64,000 bases of DNA from Nocardia transvalensis. Lineage in GTDB: Bacteria > Actinomycetota > Actinomycetes > Mycobacteriales > Mycobacteriaceae. The notes beneath the pieces are model-generated. The model did not search any database. It was given only the letters and a program-made list of their open reading frames with translations, and was not told the DNA's origin. The stretch covers positions 1 to 64,000 of the forward strand of contig NZ_JADLQQ010000003.1 in the NCBI RefSeq assembly GCF_015477765.1, read 5' to 3'. How positions within the stretch are numbered: the stretch's first letter is position 1; every line of letters begins with the position of its first letter. A program made the translations under genes and the position numbers. Shown piece after piece: positions 44,928 to 52,406 of this stretch.

Positions 44928-46191
44928 GGGTGGGCTCCGTTCTGGTGTCGAGGATTTCGGTGCGGCGGGCGTGTTGGATGGCGGTGATTTCGTCGTCGGT
45001 GTAGCCGAGGCGGGACAGCGCGGTGGAGGCGGGCAGCAGTCCGGCACCGTAGAGCTTTACGATGGCGTCGGCTTGTTGGGCGACAGATCGGGTTGCGGCG
45101 TCGGCCCAGCCGATTCGCACGTCGACCTGTTGCGGGTCGGCACCATCGCGGACGGCGACGATGAGCCGGGCCACGTCTTCCCATGAGCGGCCGAACATGG
45201 CTTGGCGTGCTTCGGCGCGGGCGGTCAGGCTCGCCTCCGACGCGCGCAATGCGTCGGCGCTGGCGGGGTTGTCGGTGAACACGCCGACGTAGTGGGCGGG
45301 CAGCGCGGACACGGCCATGATCTGACCGAGCAGCACCCGCACCGACGCCTCGTACCCGGCAAGGTCCGCTGACGGGAGCTGTCCGAACTTGCTGTCCGGC
45401 GATTCGCTGATCATCGCCCGGTCCCCTTCGGGGATCGGGTTCACCGCGTTGCCGACATCGTCTTCTTCGAGTTCGATCCCGGTGGCCCAGCGGCGCGGCC
45501 GGCCGACGTACTCGGAAGTGACCATCATGTCGGCCAGCGACTTGTTCAGCGCGTCCACCAACGGTTTCAGGTCCTCGATCTCCGAGACCCCGTCCTCGAG
45601 GAGGCGGTCACCGTTGCGCAGCTGGACCACGGGCACCACACCGAGCGGGTTGGCCAGTTCTTCCACGGTCGTGAATCCCTGTGTGGTTGCGCCGGTCTGG
45701 GGAGCGCGCAGGCGCACGATCCGGTCGGGCAGGTACATCACCGCTTCGGTCGTGGTGTCGGTTTCCCAGCGTTTGACCGCCGCCGTGATGTGGCGGGTGC
45801 CGGGATCGGTGAGCACGGCAACCTGTTTCGCCGATTCCACGGTCACCTTTGGTCGTCCGTATCGGTCGGCCCACACGATGACATACGCGCTACCCAGCAA
45901 CAGGGCTTCCCGGTGTGCGATGGCGCTGGTCTGGTCCAGGTCGTTGCGTAGCCAGTCGGCCCACACGTCGGCACCGGTGAATCCGGTGACCCGTAGCCGT
46001 TCCGCGAGAGCGGTCACCGCGAGGCGGGGAATGTTGGAGGCCATGCGCCCGAACCGGTTGCCGAGCGCGGTCTTCGCTTCCGGCGACAGGAAGGCGAGGG
46101 GTTGCCGACCGGTGTAGTAACGGTCCAGTTCGGCGTAGCGGGCGGCCGGTTCATCCAGCCGCTGTAACAGCGTGGTCAGTAGCTCGGTCAC
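44920..46191 (-). CDS. Phage portal protein (SPP1 gp6-like)
   Basis: A 423-aa portal protein. Typical stretches: ELDRYYTGRQPLAFLSPEAK near the N-terminus, HREALLLGSAYVIVWADRYG, VPVVQLRNGDRLLEDGVSEI with EDLKPLVDALNKSLADMMVT, and the clip/stem RASEASLTARAEARQAMFGR. These match the SPP1-like portal family of actinophages. The GTG is preceded by GAGGAG and overlaps the terminase stop. Forms the dodecameric DNA gate of the head. Confidence 0.92.
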   Translation of the reverse strand: MTELLTTLLQRLDEPAARYAELDRYYTGRQPLAFLSPEAKTALGNRFGRMASNIPRLAVTALAERLRVTGFTGADVWADWLRNDLDQTSAIAHREALLLGSAYVIVWADRYGRPKVTVESAKQVAVLTDPGTRHITAAVKRWETDTTTEAVMYLPDRIVRLRAPQTGATTQGFTTVEELANPLGVVPVVQLRNGDRLLEDGVSEIEDLKPLVDALNKSLADMMVTSEYVGRPRRWATGIELEEDDVGNAVNPIPEGDRAMISESPDSKFGQLPSADLAGYEASVRVLLGQIMAVSALPAHYVGVFTDNPASADALRASEASLTARAEARQAMFGRSWEDVARLIVAVRDGADPQQVDVRIGWADAATRSVAQQADAIVKLYGAGLLPASTALSRLGYTDDEITAIQHARRTEILDTRTEPTHA

Positions 46192-47645
46192 GCAAAACTC
46201 CTCACTCGTTTTCTCGTGGATTTCGTGGAATGCCATGCGGCCCTGTCGAATGCGACGATCGCCGCGACAGCGGCGTCGATCTTGCGGGGTGACCCGCGCT
46301 TGTCCTTGGACACCAGGTCACCCATCGGGGTTCGTTTCGCAACGCAGTGCGCGACGTGCGCGGCGAGACGCGGGTCTCCGTCGTGGGTCACGGTGTTCGT
46401 GACGACGGCCTGATACAAGCGGTCGGTGGCCGGGGCCATCCGCGCGGCGTGCGCGGTGTTCCATTCCAGCACGCGCCGCTCACCGTGCCGTTTCGCCCAT
46501 GCCTCGATCTCGCTGCGCCACCCCCACGGATCACACGCCAGCTCGAGCACGTCGTAGGTGTCGAACGCGACCGCGACGGCGTTGTCGACGTTCTCGCGCG
46601 GCACCCGCCAACGGGGATCGTTCGGGTTCTCCCACAGCCCCTCGACCCACAGGTGCCCGTCGAGAGTGCAGCCGATCAACGCGGTCGAGTCACCCGACGC
46701 CGAACCGTCGAACGCGAGCACCACCCGTGTCTTGTCGGTGCGCACGGTGTTCAACTCCATGCACGCCTCCCACGCACCCCACGGCAACCACGACTCCGCA
46801 CCGGTCACCCACTGCCCAAGACGGAGTTGGCGGAACACCGGTTCGCGGATCGTGCGCCGTGCCGCCTCGATACCGTCCTCGAACAGGAACGGATCACGGC
46901 ACGCCAGCGCCGGATTCGCGACCCGCCACGCGGCGCGGTCGGCGGTGTTGCAGCCCTCGGGCGCGCGGAACTCGCGCAGGAAGAACGCCGGATCGTCCCC
47001 AGCGCGTCCGTGCTCCACCAGCCGCCACATCACGCTGTCCGGGGACGCGGCCGGAGTACTGATCGCCAGCGTCAGCGATTCCGGGCGCTTGCCCGCCACC
47101 GAGGTGACCGCCTCCCACACGCCTTCGGTCACCACGTGCAACTCGTCCACGATCTGAAGCGACGGATCATGCCCGTGCAACGCGCCCGCTTCGGCGGGCA
47201 GCGGCAGCAAGGTCGCGTCGTTCTCCGGCACATACAACCGGTCCGCGAACACCTGCACCCGTTCGGCCAGAACAGGATTCAACTCCACCATGCGCTTGGC
47301 GTAGCGCAGCGTGATGTTGGCCTGCCGCTGATCACTTGCGACCACCAGCGCCTCCGCCGAGGGCGGGCCCACGAACAACTCCGCCACCGCCAGCGCGGCG
47401 GCCAACATCGTCTTCCCATTCGCCCGCGGGATCGACACCAACGCCGTACGGATATCTGCCGCGTACGCGCCGCGCACGATATCGACCTGAAACTCGCGTA
47501 GCCGCAACGGCTTTCCTGCACCATGCCCACGCGGAGTCACGATGTATTCACGAATGAAACGCTCCCGCCGACGCGCCCGGTCACGTGGCCACCCCGTGAA
47601 CGACAATGGCGGGACCTTGATCTGCCCCTTCGGCCCCGCCTTCAC
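46188..47645 (-). CDS. terL: Terminase large subunit
   Basis: A 485-aa DNA-packaging motor. The ATPase has Walker A SIPRANGKT (about residue 71) and Walker B LQIVDELHV (about 163), with coupling motif TLAISTPAA. The nuclease domain shows the acidic residues in VVLAFDGSASGDSTALIG and LELACDPWGW, and KIDAAVAAIVAFDRA near the end. Full length for the family. No small-terminase gene was recognised; the HNH gene upstream may take part in cos cleavage, as in HK97-like phages. Confidence 0.95.
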   Translation of the reverse strand: MKAGPKGQIKVPPLSFTGWPRDRARRRERFIREYIVTPRGHGAGKPLRLREFQVDIVRGAYAADIRTALVSIPRANGKTMLAAALAVAELFVGPPSAEALVVASDQRQANITLRYAKRMVELNPVLAERVQVFADRLYVPENDATLLPLPAEAGALHGHDPSLQIVDELHVVTEGVWEAVTSVAGKRPESLTLAISTPAASPDSVMWRLVEHGRAGDDPAFFLREFRAPEGCNTADRAAWRVANPALACRDPFLFEDGIEAARRTIREPVFRQLRLGQWVTGAESWLPWGAWEACMELNTVRTDKTRVVLAFDGSASGDSTALIGCTLDGHLWVEGLWENPNDPRWRVPRENVDNAVAVAFDTYDVLELACDPWGWRSEIEAWAKRHGERRVLEWNTAHAARMAPATDRLYQAVVTNTVTHDGDPRLAAHVAHCVAKRTPMGDLVSKDKRGSPRKIDAAVAAIVAFDRAAWHSTKSTRKRVRSFA

Positions 47646-48016
47646 CGGTAGCCCCCGGAGTGAATCTCGAACTCTGCCTCACCGTGGGGCGGAAGACCAC
47701 CCCGACCGGGGGCTATCCCCCTGCCGCCCTTGCGACTGTTACACCGCCCGCACAGCACCTGAAGGTTGTTCACCTCGTACGCCAGGTCGGGCCGCTCACT
47801 GACGGGCGTGATGTGGTCGACGGTCAGCCGGTCCGTGGCACCGCACGACGAACACCACGGTTGCATCCGCCGCAGCCGCGCCGACAGCCGCTTCCACCGC
47901 GCACCGTTCCAATGCACATGGTTCCGGTCACGAACACGGTCATCCTTCCGCGCGTGCTCGGGGCAACGGGCGGCGTCGCTCGGTTCGCCACAGTCCAGGC
48001 ACGGACGCAAGGTCAT
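47642..48016 (-). CDS. HNH endonuclease
   Basis: A 124-aa HNH nuclease: a first zinc pair PCLDCGEPSDAARCPEH, then WCSSCGATDRLTVDHITPVS with the DH catalytic dyad and NNLQVLCGRCNSRKGGRG with the second Cys pair and the Asn. It is directly upstream of and overlapping the large terminase gene (GTGA), the canonical arrangement in cos-packaging phages where HNH and TerL together cut genome ends. The ATG is preceded by AGGAGGAG. Confidence 0.9.
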   Translation of the reverse strand: MTLRPCLDCGEPSDAARCPEHARKDDRVRDRNHVHWNGARWKRLSARLRRMQPWCSSCGATDRLTVDHITPVSERPDLAYEVNNLQVLCGRCNSRKGGRGIAPGRGGLPPHGEAEFEIHSGGYR

Positions 48017-48029
48017 GGTCACTCTCCTC

Positions 48030-48875
48030 CTATGCGGTGTTGCTGTCGTCGATGAAGACGCGGCGACGAGACGACGGGAGCTTCGGCCTCGACTTCTGCC
48101 GTCCACGCAAGATCTCCCAACGCACGCTCGTGTAGTGGGTGCCCGCATCGAGCAGCTCCCGGGCCTTCGCCCGTTCCCCGCACAGGAACCCGGTAGGCAG
48201 CGAATTATCAAGCCACGCAAGTGGATTCATCAAAGGGTCCGGCGCTATCTCAGCAACCGGACACACCTCGACCGGGGCGCTGACGACCGGCGCGGTAGCG
48301 CCTCGGTCGAAGGCCAGGTCGAGGCCCAGCGCCTCCGCCAGTTCGATGTAGGTCTCGGGGGGTGGCTCTTCCCCCTCCTCGCGCGCGCCCGCGTCACCCA
48401 ACGCAACGGGGGCCGCCCCCTGGTGGAATGCATTGATAGAAGGACTTGGTTCTATGACCTGGTGGGGGGCAACTGGCTTACCCCCTTCACCGGGTGCCGA
48501 TTTACCCCCTTCCGAAACTGAGCTACCCCCTTGCGAAAATGGCTTACCCCCTTGCGAACTCGAAGGGGGCAAGCCATTTGCCCCCTTCGGCACGGTCAGC
48601 GAATACACGTTCGCCTTGCCCTTCCAATACTGGTTTCCACCCCGCTCGACCAGCACCACCCACCCCTTCTCGGTCAGACTCCGCAGCGCCTTCTTCAGCG
48701 TCGGCATCGACACCCCCGCCGCCTCGGCCAGCGCCTCCTTCCCCGGATACGCATTGGTCAGGTCGCCGTTAGCCCACGTACTCAGATTCACCGCGACGCG
48801 ATACTCGGCGTGCGTTAGATCCACACCCCGCAGCGCCTCGAGCCACGCGAACTTGTTCAACGGCCGACCCGCCAC
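48030..48875 (-). CDS. Winged-helix replication initiator-like protein
   Basis: A 281-aa protein. Residues about 5-95 are a winged helix: LNKFAWLEALRGVDLTHAEY, then YPGKEALAEAAGVSMPTLKK and ALRSLTEKGWVVLVERGGNQ. This is the phage replisome-organiser N-terminal type. A Gly/Ser/Lys-Pro-rich linker follows (residues about 96-140, repeating GGKPxS), encoded by an array of iteron-like DNA repeats, then a C-terminal region ending SRPKLPSSRRRVFIDDSNTA. The GTG start lies 2 bases after the excisionase-like stop. By analogy with lambda O, the gene would contain its own origin. Confidence 0.72.
   Translation of the reverse strand: MAGRPLNKFAWLEALRGVDLTHAEYRVAVNLSTWANGDLTNAYPGKEALAEAAGVSMPTLKKALRSLTEKGWVVLVERGGNQYWKGKANVYSLTVPKGANGLPPSSSQGGKPFSQGGSSVSEGGKSAPGEGGKPVAPHQVIEPSPSINAFHQGAAPVALGDAGAREEGEEPPPETYIELAEALGLDLAFDRGATAPVVSAPVEVCPVAEIAPDPLMNPLAWLDNSLPTGFLCGERAKARELLDAGTHYTSVRWEILRGRQKSRPKLPSSRRRVFIDDSNTA
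48479..48591. repeat. Iteron-like repeats inside the replication gene (candidate origin)
   Basis: Four direct copies of TTACCCCCTT-type units (TA at 48479, 48503, 48524 and 48545; 24, 21 and 21 bases apart), followed by an inverted copy (CGAAGGGGGCAAGCC) and a sixth related copy (TTTGCCCCCTTCGG). Units 3 and 4 share TACCCCCTTGCGAA. The spacing, a multiple of three, keeps the coding frame, and about 21 bases is two helical turns. Confidence 0.6.
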
Positions 48876-48877
48876 CG

Positions 48878-49096
48878 TCAGACCCCTGTCGGCTCGTCGG
48901 TGCGCTGCTTGGTCCGCGAATCCACCCACGCCTCGATGTCTTCCCAGCGGTAGCGCACCTGCCGACCGGTGACCTTGACGAACCTCGGCCCAGTGCCCAG
49001 ATAGCGGAGCTGGGCGCTCTGCCCGCGCGTGAGCCCGGTGTACTCACAGAACTCGGCATCCGTGGCCAGCGCCCGCCGCACCGTGCTGTCCTTCAT
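48878..49096 (-). CDS. Excisionase/AlpA-like DNA-binding protein
   Basis: A 72-aa MerR-type winged helix: LATDAEFCEYTGLTRGQSAQ then LRYLGTGPRFVKVTGRQVRY and RWEDIEAWVDSR, the standard pattern of actinophage excisionases and AlpA regulators. The second ATG is used, since the first lies against GGGAG while the second is 6 bases away. It opens the minus-strand operon and is divergent from the HTH protein gene; it would steer integrase toward excision and/or switch the operon. Confidence 0.82.
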   Translation of the reverse strand: MKDSTVRRALATDAEFCEYTGLTRGQSAQLRYLGTGPRFVKVTGRQVRYRWEDIEAWVDSRTKQRTDEPTGV

Positions 49097-49178
49097 CAGC
49101 ATCTCCCGTCTTCCGCGCTCGCCGTGATTGAGCGCGACTTACTAGAAGTGTGGGTAGTTTTGTGGGAAGCTGTCCACT

Positions 49179-49817
49179 ATGCAGGCCGGTACGGAGGAAG
49201 AAGTTCGCAAACGTGTTCGATACGGCGACGACTCGGAGATGTCCTCGGAAGGGGTCACGATCCGCCTATCCGGTGAAGCCGAAATCATGGCGGACGGCCA
49301 CGGCGGGCTCCTGTACATGCCGACCTGGCTCGAACTCCGGTTGCACGGCTACGACGAGCCGGACACTTTCGCCAGGGTCGAACTCCGCGACGGCATACCG
49401 CGACTGGTAGAACTCAGCTGGAAGGCAGGCAGCGGACAAAGCGAGGTCCGGCAGAAGCATCTGCGCGAGACCGACGTGTCCATCGTCGTGGAAGACCTAT
49501 ACCCAGGGTTCGTGTTCTACGTGGACCCCGAAGCACAGACCGTCTACTCTCCAGCGCCTCCGCCCGACGGCGGGGAATCGCTGGTCTACCTCGTCAATCG
49601 CAAGCTCATCGAACAGCGACGCACCGGAAACAGGCGCATCACTACCGCGCTGCTAGAGCAGGTTGCCGAGGTTTATCGCAGCAACATCGACCACGCACCG
49701 ACAGCGGCCGTCGCCCGCGTATTCGGGGTGAAATCCAGCATGGCCTCGAGATACGTGGCGGAAGCCCGCAAACGCGGATTTCTCCCCCCGACCAAACAAG
49801 GCAAGAAGAACGCATGA
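49179..49817 (+). CDS. HTH protein of the element, divergent from the excisionase gene
   Basis: A 212-aa protein. The first 140 residues are a beta-rich domain without a known match (GVTIRLSGEAEIMADGHGGL, MPTWLELRLHGYDEPDTFAR, YPGFVFYVDPEAQTVYSPAP). The last 65 contain a helix-turn-helix (ALLEQVAEVYRSNIDHAPTA, then VARVFGVKSSMASRYVAEAR). It starts 82 bases from the divergent excisionase gene, in the position of an immunity repressor or lysogeny regulator, and shares a strand with the integrase gene. Function inferred from position. Confidence 0.68.
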   Translation: MQAGTEEEVRKRVRYGDDSEMSSEGVTIRLSGEAEIMADGHGGLLYMPTWLELRLHGYDEPDTFARVELRDGIPRLVELSWKAGSGQSEVRQKHLRETDVSIVVEDLYPGFVFYVDPEAQTVYSPAPPPDGGESLVYLVNRKLIEQRRTGNRRITTALLEQVAEVYRSNIDHAPTAAVARVFGVKSSMASRYVAEARKRGFLPPTKQGKKNA

Positions 49818-49951
49818 TCCAAGTGACCCCCGCCGGGAGTCCCGTAGTTGGCGCTGCGGGCGACGGGGGCCACGACGCCACTACCCCAACCCTCCAAGGA
49901 AGGAAATAGCAGCATGAACAAGCGTAGCTACAGAGGCGGGGGTCGGTAGAC

Positions 49952-51112
49952 GTGACGACGGCCCGACCGAAGTACAACAAGACCAAGCATCCCGGAATCT
50001 TCTGGTACGACACGAAGACCAAGGGTCGCCGGTACGTCGTCATGCACCGAGCACCCGGTAAGCCTCACCCCGGCCCGAGTAAGCCGTTCGCCACCTTGCG
50101 GGACGCGAAGGCGTTCCAGCACAACCTGGAAGTCCAGAAACTCAAGGGCGAGTACGTAAATCCAGCGTTGGGGCGCATTCCGATCTCCGAGCTTGCCGCT
50201 GGCCCAGATGAAGATCCGGCGTCCGCAGGCTGGCTGAGGCGGAAGAAGGCGGAGACCGCCCCATCGCATTACCGAACTCTCGAAACGGCGTGGCGGGTAC
50301 ACGTGAAGCCTCGGTGGGGGAACACCCAGATCGGCGACCAGGCCGCCCTCAACGTCGACACCGTGGAGACCTGGATAGCCGAACTGGTCGAGAAGGGATA
50401 CAGCGCGACCGTGGTCATCCGGGCATATGGCGTCCTCGCGGGAATCCTCGATTCAGCAGTGAAGGCGAAGCGGCTGAGAACCAACCCCGTACGGGGCGTG
50501 GAGAACCTACCGAAGAAGACCGGGAAACGGCACGTGTACCTCACGAGCGCGGACGTGGTGCGGCTGGCGAAGGAATCCAAGCGTCATCGTGTTCTCGTCC
50601 TGGTGCTGGCCTACTGCGGCCTGCGCTGGGGTGAGGCCATCGCCTTGCGGGTTCGGGATATCGAGTTCCTACGGCGGCGTCTGACCGTTGCCGACAACGC
50701 CGTACAGCTGGGCTCCGATCACGCGGTGGGCGAGACGAAGGGGAAGCGAGTCCGCTCGGTGCCGGTACCTCAATTCGTACTGAATGAGCTGTCGGCGCTC
50801 TGTAAGGGCAGAGACCGTGACGATCTGGTGTTTCCGCATCCGGACGATCCGGAGAAGTTCTTACCGCGCCCCAAGTCCGAGGACGGGTGGTTCACCAACG
50901 CTGTGAAGCGCGCGAAGGTTCAGGACATCACTCCGCACGATCTTCGGCACACCTGCGCGTCGCTAGCGATCTCGGCAGGCGTCAACGTGCTGGCGTTGGC
51001 CAGGATGCTCGGACACACCGATCCGGCGGTCACCCTGCGCGTGTACGCCGACCTGTTCGATACCGATCTCGACAAGGCCGCATCGCTCATGCACGACGCC
51101 TACGCGGCATGA
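49952..51112 (+). CDS. int: Tyrosine-type site-specific integrase
   Basis: A 386-aa phage integrase. The catalytic set is complete: Arg225 in YCGLRWGEAIAL, HxxR (His329, Arg332) in TPHDLRHTCASLAI, His355 in RMLGHTDPAV and nucleophile Tyr365 in TLRVYADLF. An N-terminal arm-binding domain (GIFWYDTKTKGRRYVVMHRA) and a core-binding SAM-like domain (TWIAELVEKGYSATVVIRAY) precede it. Start is GTG. The gene ends about 95 bases from the attachment site in tRNA-Ser(CGA), the usual place. Confidence 0.96.
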   Translation: MTTARPKYNKTKHPGIFWYDTKTKGRRYVVMHRAPGKPHPGPSKPFATLRDAKAFQHNLEVQKLKGEYVNPALGRIPISELAAGPDEDPASAGWLRRKKAETAPSHYRTLETAWRVHVKPRWGNTQIGDQAALNVDTVETWIAELVEKGYSATVVIRAYGVLAGILDSAVKAKRLRTNPVRGVENLPKKTGKRHVYLTSADVVRLAKESKRHRVLVLVLAYCGLRWGEAIALRVRDIEFLRRRLTVADNAVQLGSDHAVGETKGKRVRSVPVPQFVLNELSALCKGRDRDDLVFPHPDDPEKFLPRPKSEDGWFTNAVKRAKVQDITPHDLRHTCASLAISAGVNVLALARMLGHTDPAVTLRVYADLFDTDLDKAASLMHDAYAA

Positions 51113-51119
51113 TCACAAT

Positions 51120-51138
51120 GTTGGGAATTCGTTGGGAA
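51120..51138. promoter_or_regulatory. Right integrase arm-type sites
   Basis: Two exact GTTGGGAA octamers 11 bases apart, just after the integrase stop. The 19-base block differs at only two positions from that at 40667-40685 in the left end of the element. Interpreted as P' arm sites. Confidence 0.6.
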
Positions 51139-51141
51139 AAC

Positions 51142-51157
51142 CGGCTCTGACGAGCCG
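51142..51157 (+). terminator. Possible integrase terminator
   Basis: Arms CGGCTC and GAGCCG with a 4-base loop, 30 bases after the integrase stop; short, without T-run. Confidence 0.45.
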
Positions 51158-51172
51158 TTGGGGGAATGAAAA

Positions 51173-51204
51173 AGCCCCTGACCTGCGCTCGCAGGCCAAG
51201 GGCT
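51173..51204 (-). terminator. Terminator of tRNA-Ser(CGA), supplied by the element
   Basis: An interrupted hairpin with outer AGCCC/GGGCT and inner CCTGC/GCAGG arms, followed on the minus strand by a T-run. The first 18 bases (ATGAAAAAGCCCCTGACC) also occur at the left boundary, so the element carries a substitute terminator for the tRNA it integrates into. Confidence 0.75.
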
Positions 51205-51206
51205 CT

Positions 51207-51232
51207 GGCGGTGGCGGAGGGATTTGAACCCT
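51207..51232. repeat. attR core within the tRNA-Ser(CGA) 3' end
   Basis: Twenty-six bases identical to the attL core; 24 of them are the acceptor and T-arm 3' part of the intact tRNA, so integration reconstitutes the tRNA. Confidence 0.92.
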
Positions 51233-51296
51233 CGGTGGGGGGTTACCCCACACACGCTTTCGAGGCGTGCTCCTTAGGCCGCTCGGACACGCCACC
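51209..51296 (-). tRNA. tRNA-Ser (anticodon CGA)
   Basis: An 88-base class II tRNA with acceptor arms GGTGGCG/CGCCACC, a GGTTCAAATCC T-arm and a long variable arm. The loop CTCGAAA gives anticodon CGA (plus-strand 51260-51262), reading UCG. Its 3' end is the attachment site of the neighbouring element. Confidence 0.96.
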
Positions 51297-51352
51297 GCAG
51301 GTGACTTTACCGGACCACCCCGGGGATCTCGAAATCGGCTGCCCGCGGGTGG

Positions 51353-51808
51353 TCAGGGGCGGTGGAAGCGGAAGAAGGCGTCCAGGGTTGCGGCGCAGGT
51401 GGATTCGAGGACGCCGCCGCGGACCTGGGGGCGGTGGTTGAGACGTCGGTCACGGACCACGTCCCAGAGGGAGCCGACGGCGCCGGTCTTCGGTTCCCAC
51501 GCGCCGAAGACCAGGCGCTCGACCCGGGCCAGGACCAGGGCGCCCGCGCACATCGTGCAGGGCTCCAAGGTGACGGCGAGGGTCGTGCCTTCCAGGCGCC
51601 AGCCGTCGCCGACCACCTCGGCGGCGCGACGCAGGGCCAGGATCTCCGCGTGGGCGGTGGGATCGCCGGTGGCCTCGCGGGCGTTGGCCGCGCGTGCCAG
51701 TTCGCGGCCGGTGGCATCGATCACCACCGCGCCCACGGGGACATCGCGCGGATCGGCGGCCGCGGCCGCGGCCAGGGCCGCGCGGATCAGGTCCTCGTCG
51801 GTCGGCAC
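51353..51808 (-). CDS. tadA: tRNA adenosine(34) deaminase
   Basis: A 151-aa zinc deaminase that converts A34 of tRNA-Arg(ACG) to inosine. The cytidine-deaminase-fold zinc site is intact: His-Ala-Glu in DPTAHAEILALRR and PCTMCAGALVLARV with both cysteines. RNA-binding C-terminal helix is DRRLNHRPQVRGGVLESTCA. GTG start, 3 bases after the stop of the associated gene. A tRNA-Arg(ACG) gene, its substrate, is also in this window. Confidence 0.95.
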   Translation of the reverse strand: MPTDEDLIRAALAAAAAADPRDVPVGAVVIDATGRELARAANAREATGDPTAHAEILALRRAAEVVGDGWRLEGTTLAVTLEPCTMCAGALVLARVERLVFGAWEPKTGAVGSLWDVVRDRRLNHRPQVRGGVLESTCAATLDAFFRFHRP

Positions 51809-51811
51809 CGG

Positions 51812-52348
51812 TCAGCGCGGGAGTTTGTCCAGCACCGCGGAGAATTCGTTGGCGAAGCCGAGTCGCTGGGCGATCATGCCGAGCTGCTCGTCCGGATACA
51901 GGTCGGTTTCGGCGAGGATCACGCTCAGCACCGGTTCGGGCAGGCCCAGGTCGGCCAGGACGCCGAGATCGCCTTCCTCCCACGGCTCGATGTCGTCGAG
52001 TTCGTCGGGATCGATATCGGGGATCTCGACGTTCAACGCCTCGAGCACCTCGGCGGCGATCTCGTAATCGATCGCGGCGGTGGCGTCCGAAAGCAGCATG
52101 CGGCTACCGGTCGGGGCCGGGCGCAGCACGATGAAGAATTCGTCGTCCACATCGAGCAGCCCGAACACCGCCCCGGTGCTGCGCAGCGCGCGCAGCTCGT
52201 GTTCGGCCGCCGAGAGACTGGTCAGGGCGGCGTTACTGAGCGGGGAGCATCGCCATTTACTTTCTTCGCGGACAACCGCCACGGCGAACCCTTCCACGTC
52301 GTCGTAATCATCCGACGCCGCCCTGTTGGTGCTCGAGCGCTGTGCCAT
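51812..52348 (-). CDS. tRNA adenosine deaminase-associated protein
   Basis: A 178-aa acidic protein of the actinobacterial family found next to tadA: DDVEGFAVAVVREESKWRCS, LSAAEHELRALRSTGAVFGL, DEFFIVLRPAPTGSRMLLSD and the very acidic IPDIDPDELDDIEPWEEGDL. Its exact role is unknown; the conserved coupling to tadA suggests a partner or regulator. Divergent from prephenate dehydrogenase. Confidence 0.92.
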   Translation of the reverse strand: MAQRSSTNRAASDDYDDVEGFAVAVVREESKWRCSPLSNAALTSLSAAEHELRALRSTGAVFGLLDVDDEFFIVLRPAPTGSRMLLSDATAAIDYEIAAEVLEALNVEIPDIDPDELDDIEPWEEGDLGVLADLGLPEPVLSVILAETDLYPDEQLGMIAQRLGFANEFSAVLDKLPR

Positions 52349-52406
52349 GGCCGCAACGGTAGTCCGCTTGGGCGGAAATGTTGAAGTCGTATGCCAATCT
52401 GGTCCG

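Larger units (their letters stand above)
40547..51232. mobile_element. 10.7-kb tRNA-Ser-integrated phage satellite / mini-prophage
   Basis: Bounded by 26-base direct repeats, the right one inside the 3' end of an intact tRNA-Ser(CGA). A tyrosine integrase gene lies next to the tRNA. The minus-strand operon encodes excisionase-like, replication-like, HNH, large terminase, portal, scaffold, small, capsid and connector proteins with 4-8-base overlaps; the plus strand encodes an XRE/TPR regulator, three small proteins and an HTH protein. Tail, tape-measure, lysis, small-terminase and prohead-protease genes were not found. This resembles capsid-forming phage-inducible islands (cf-PICIs), which make their own small heads and borrow tails, and also the ~10-kb phiRv1/phiRv2 elements. 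Intact frames throughout suggest it is not decayed. Confidence 0.88.
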
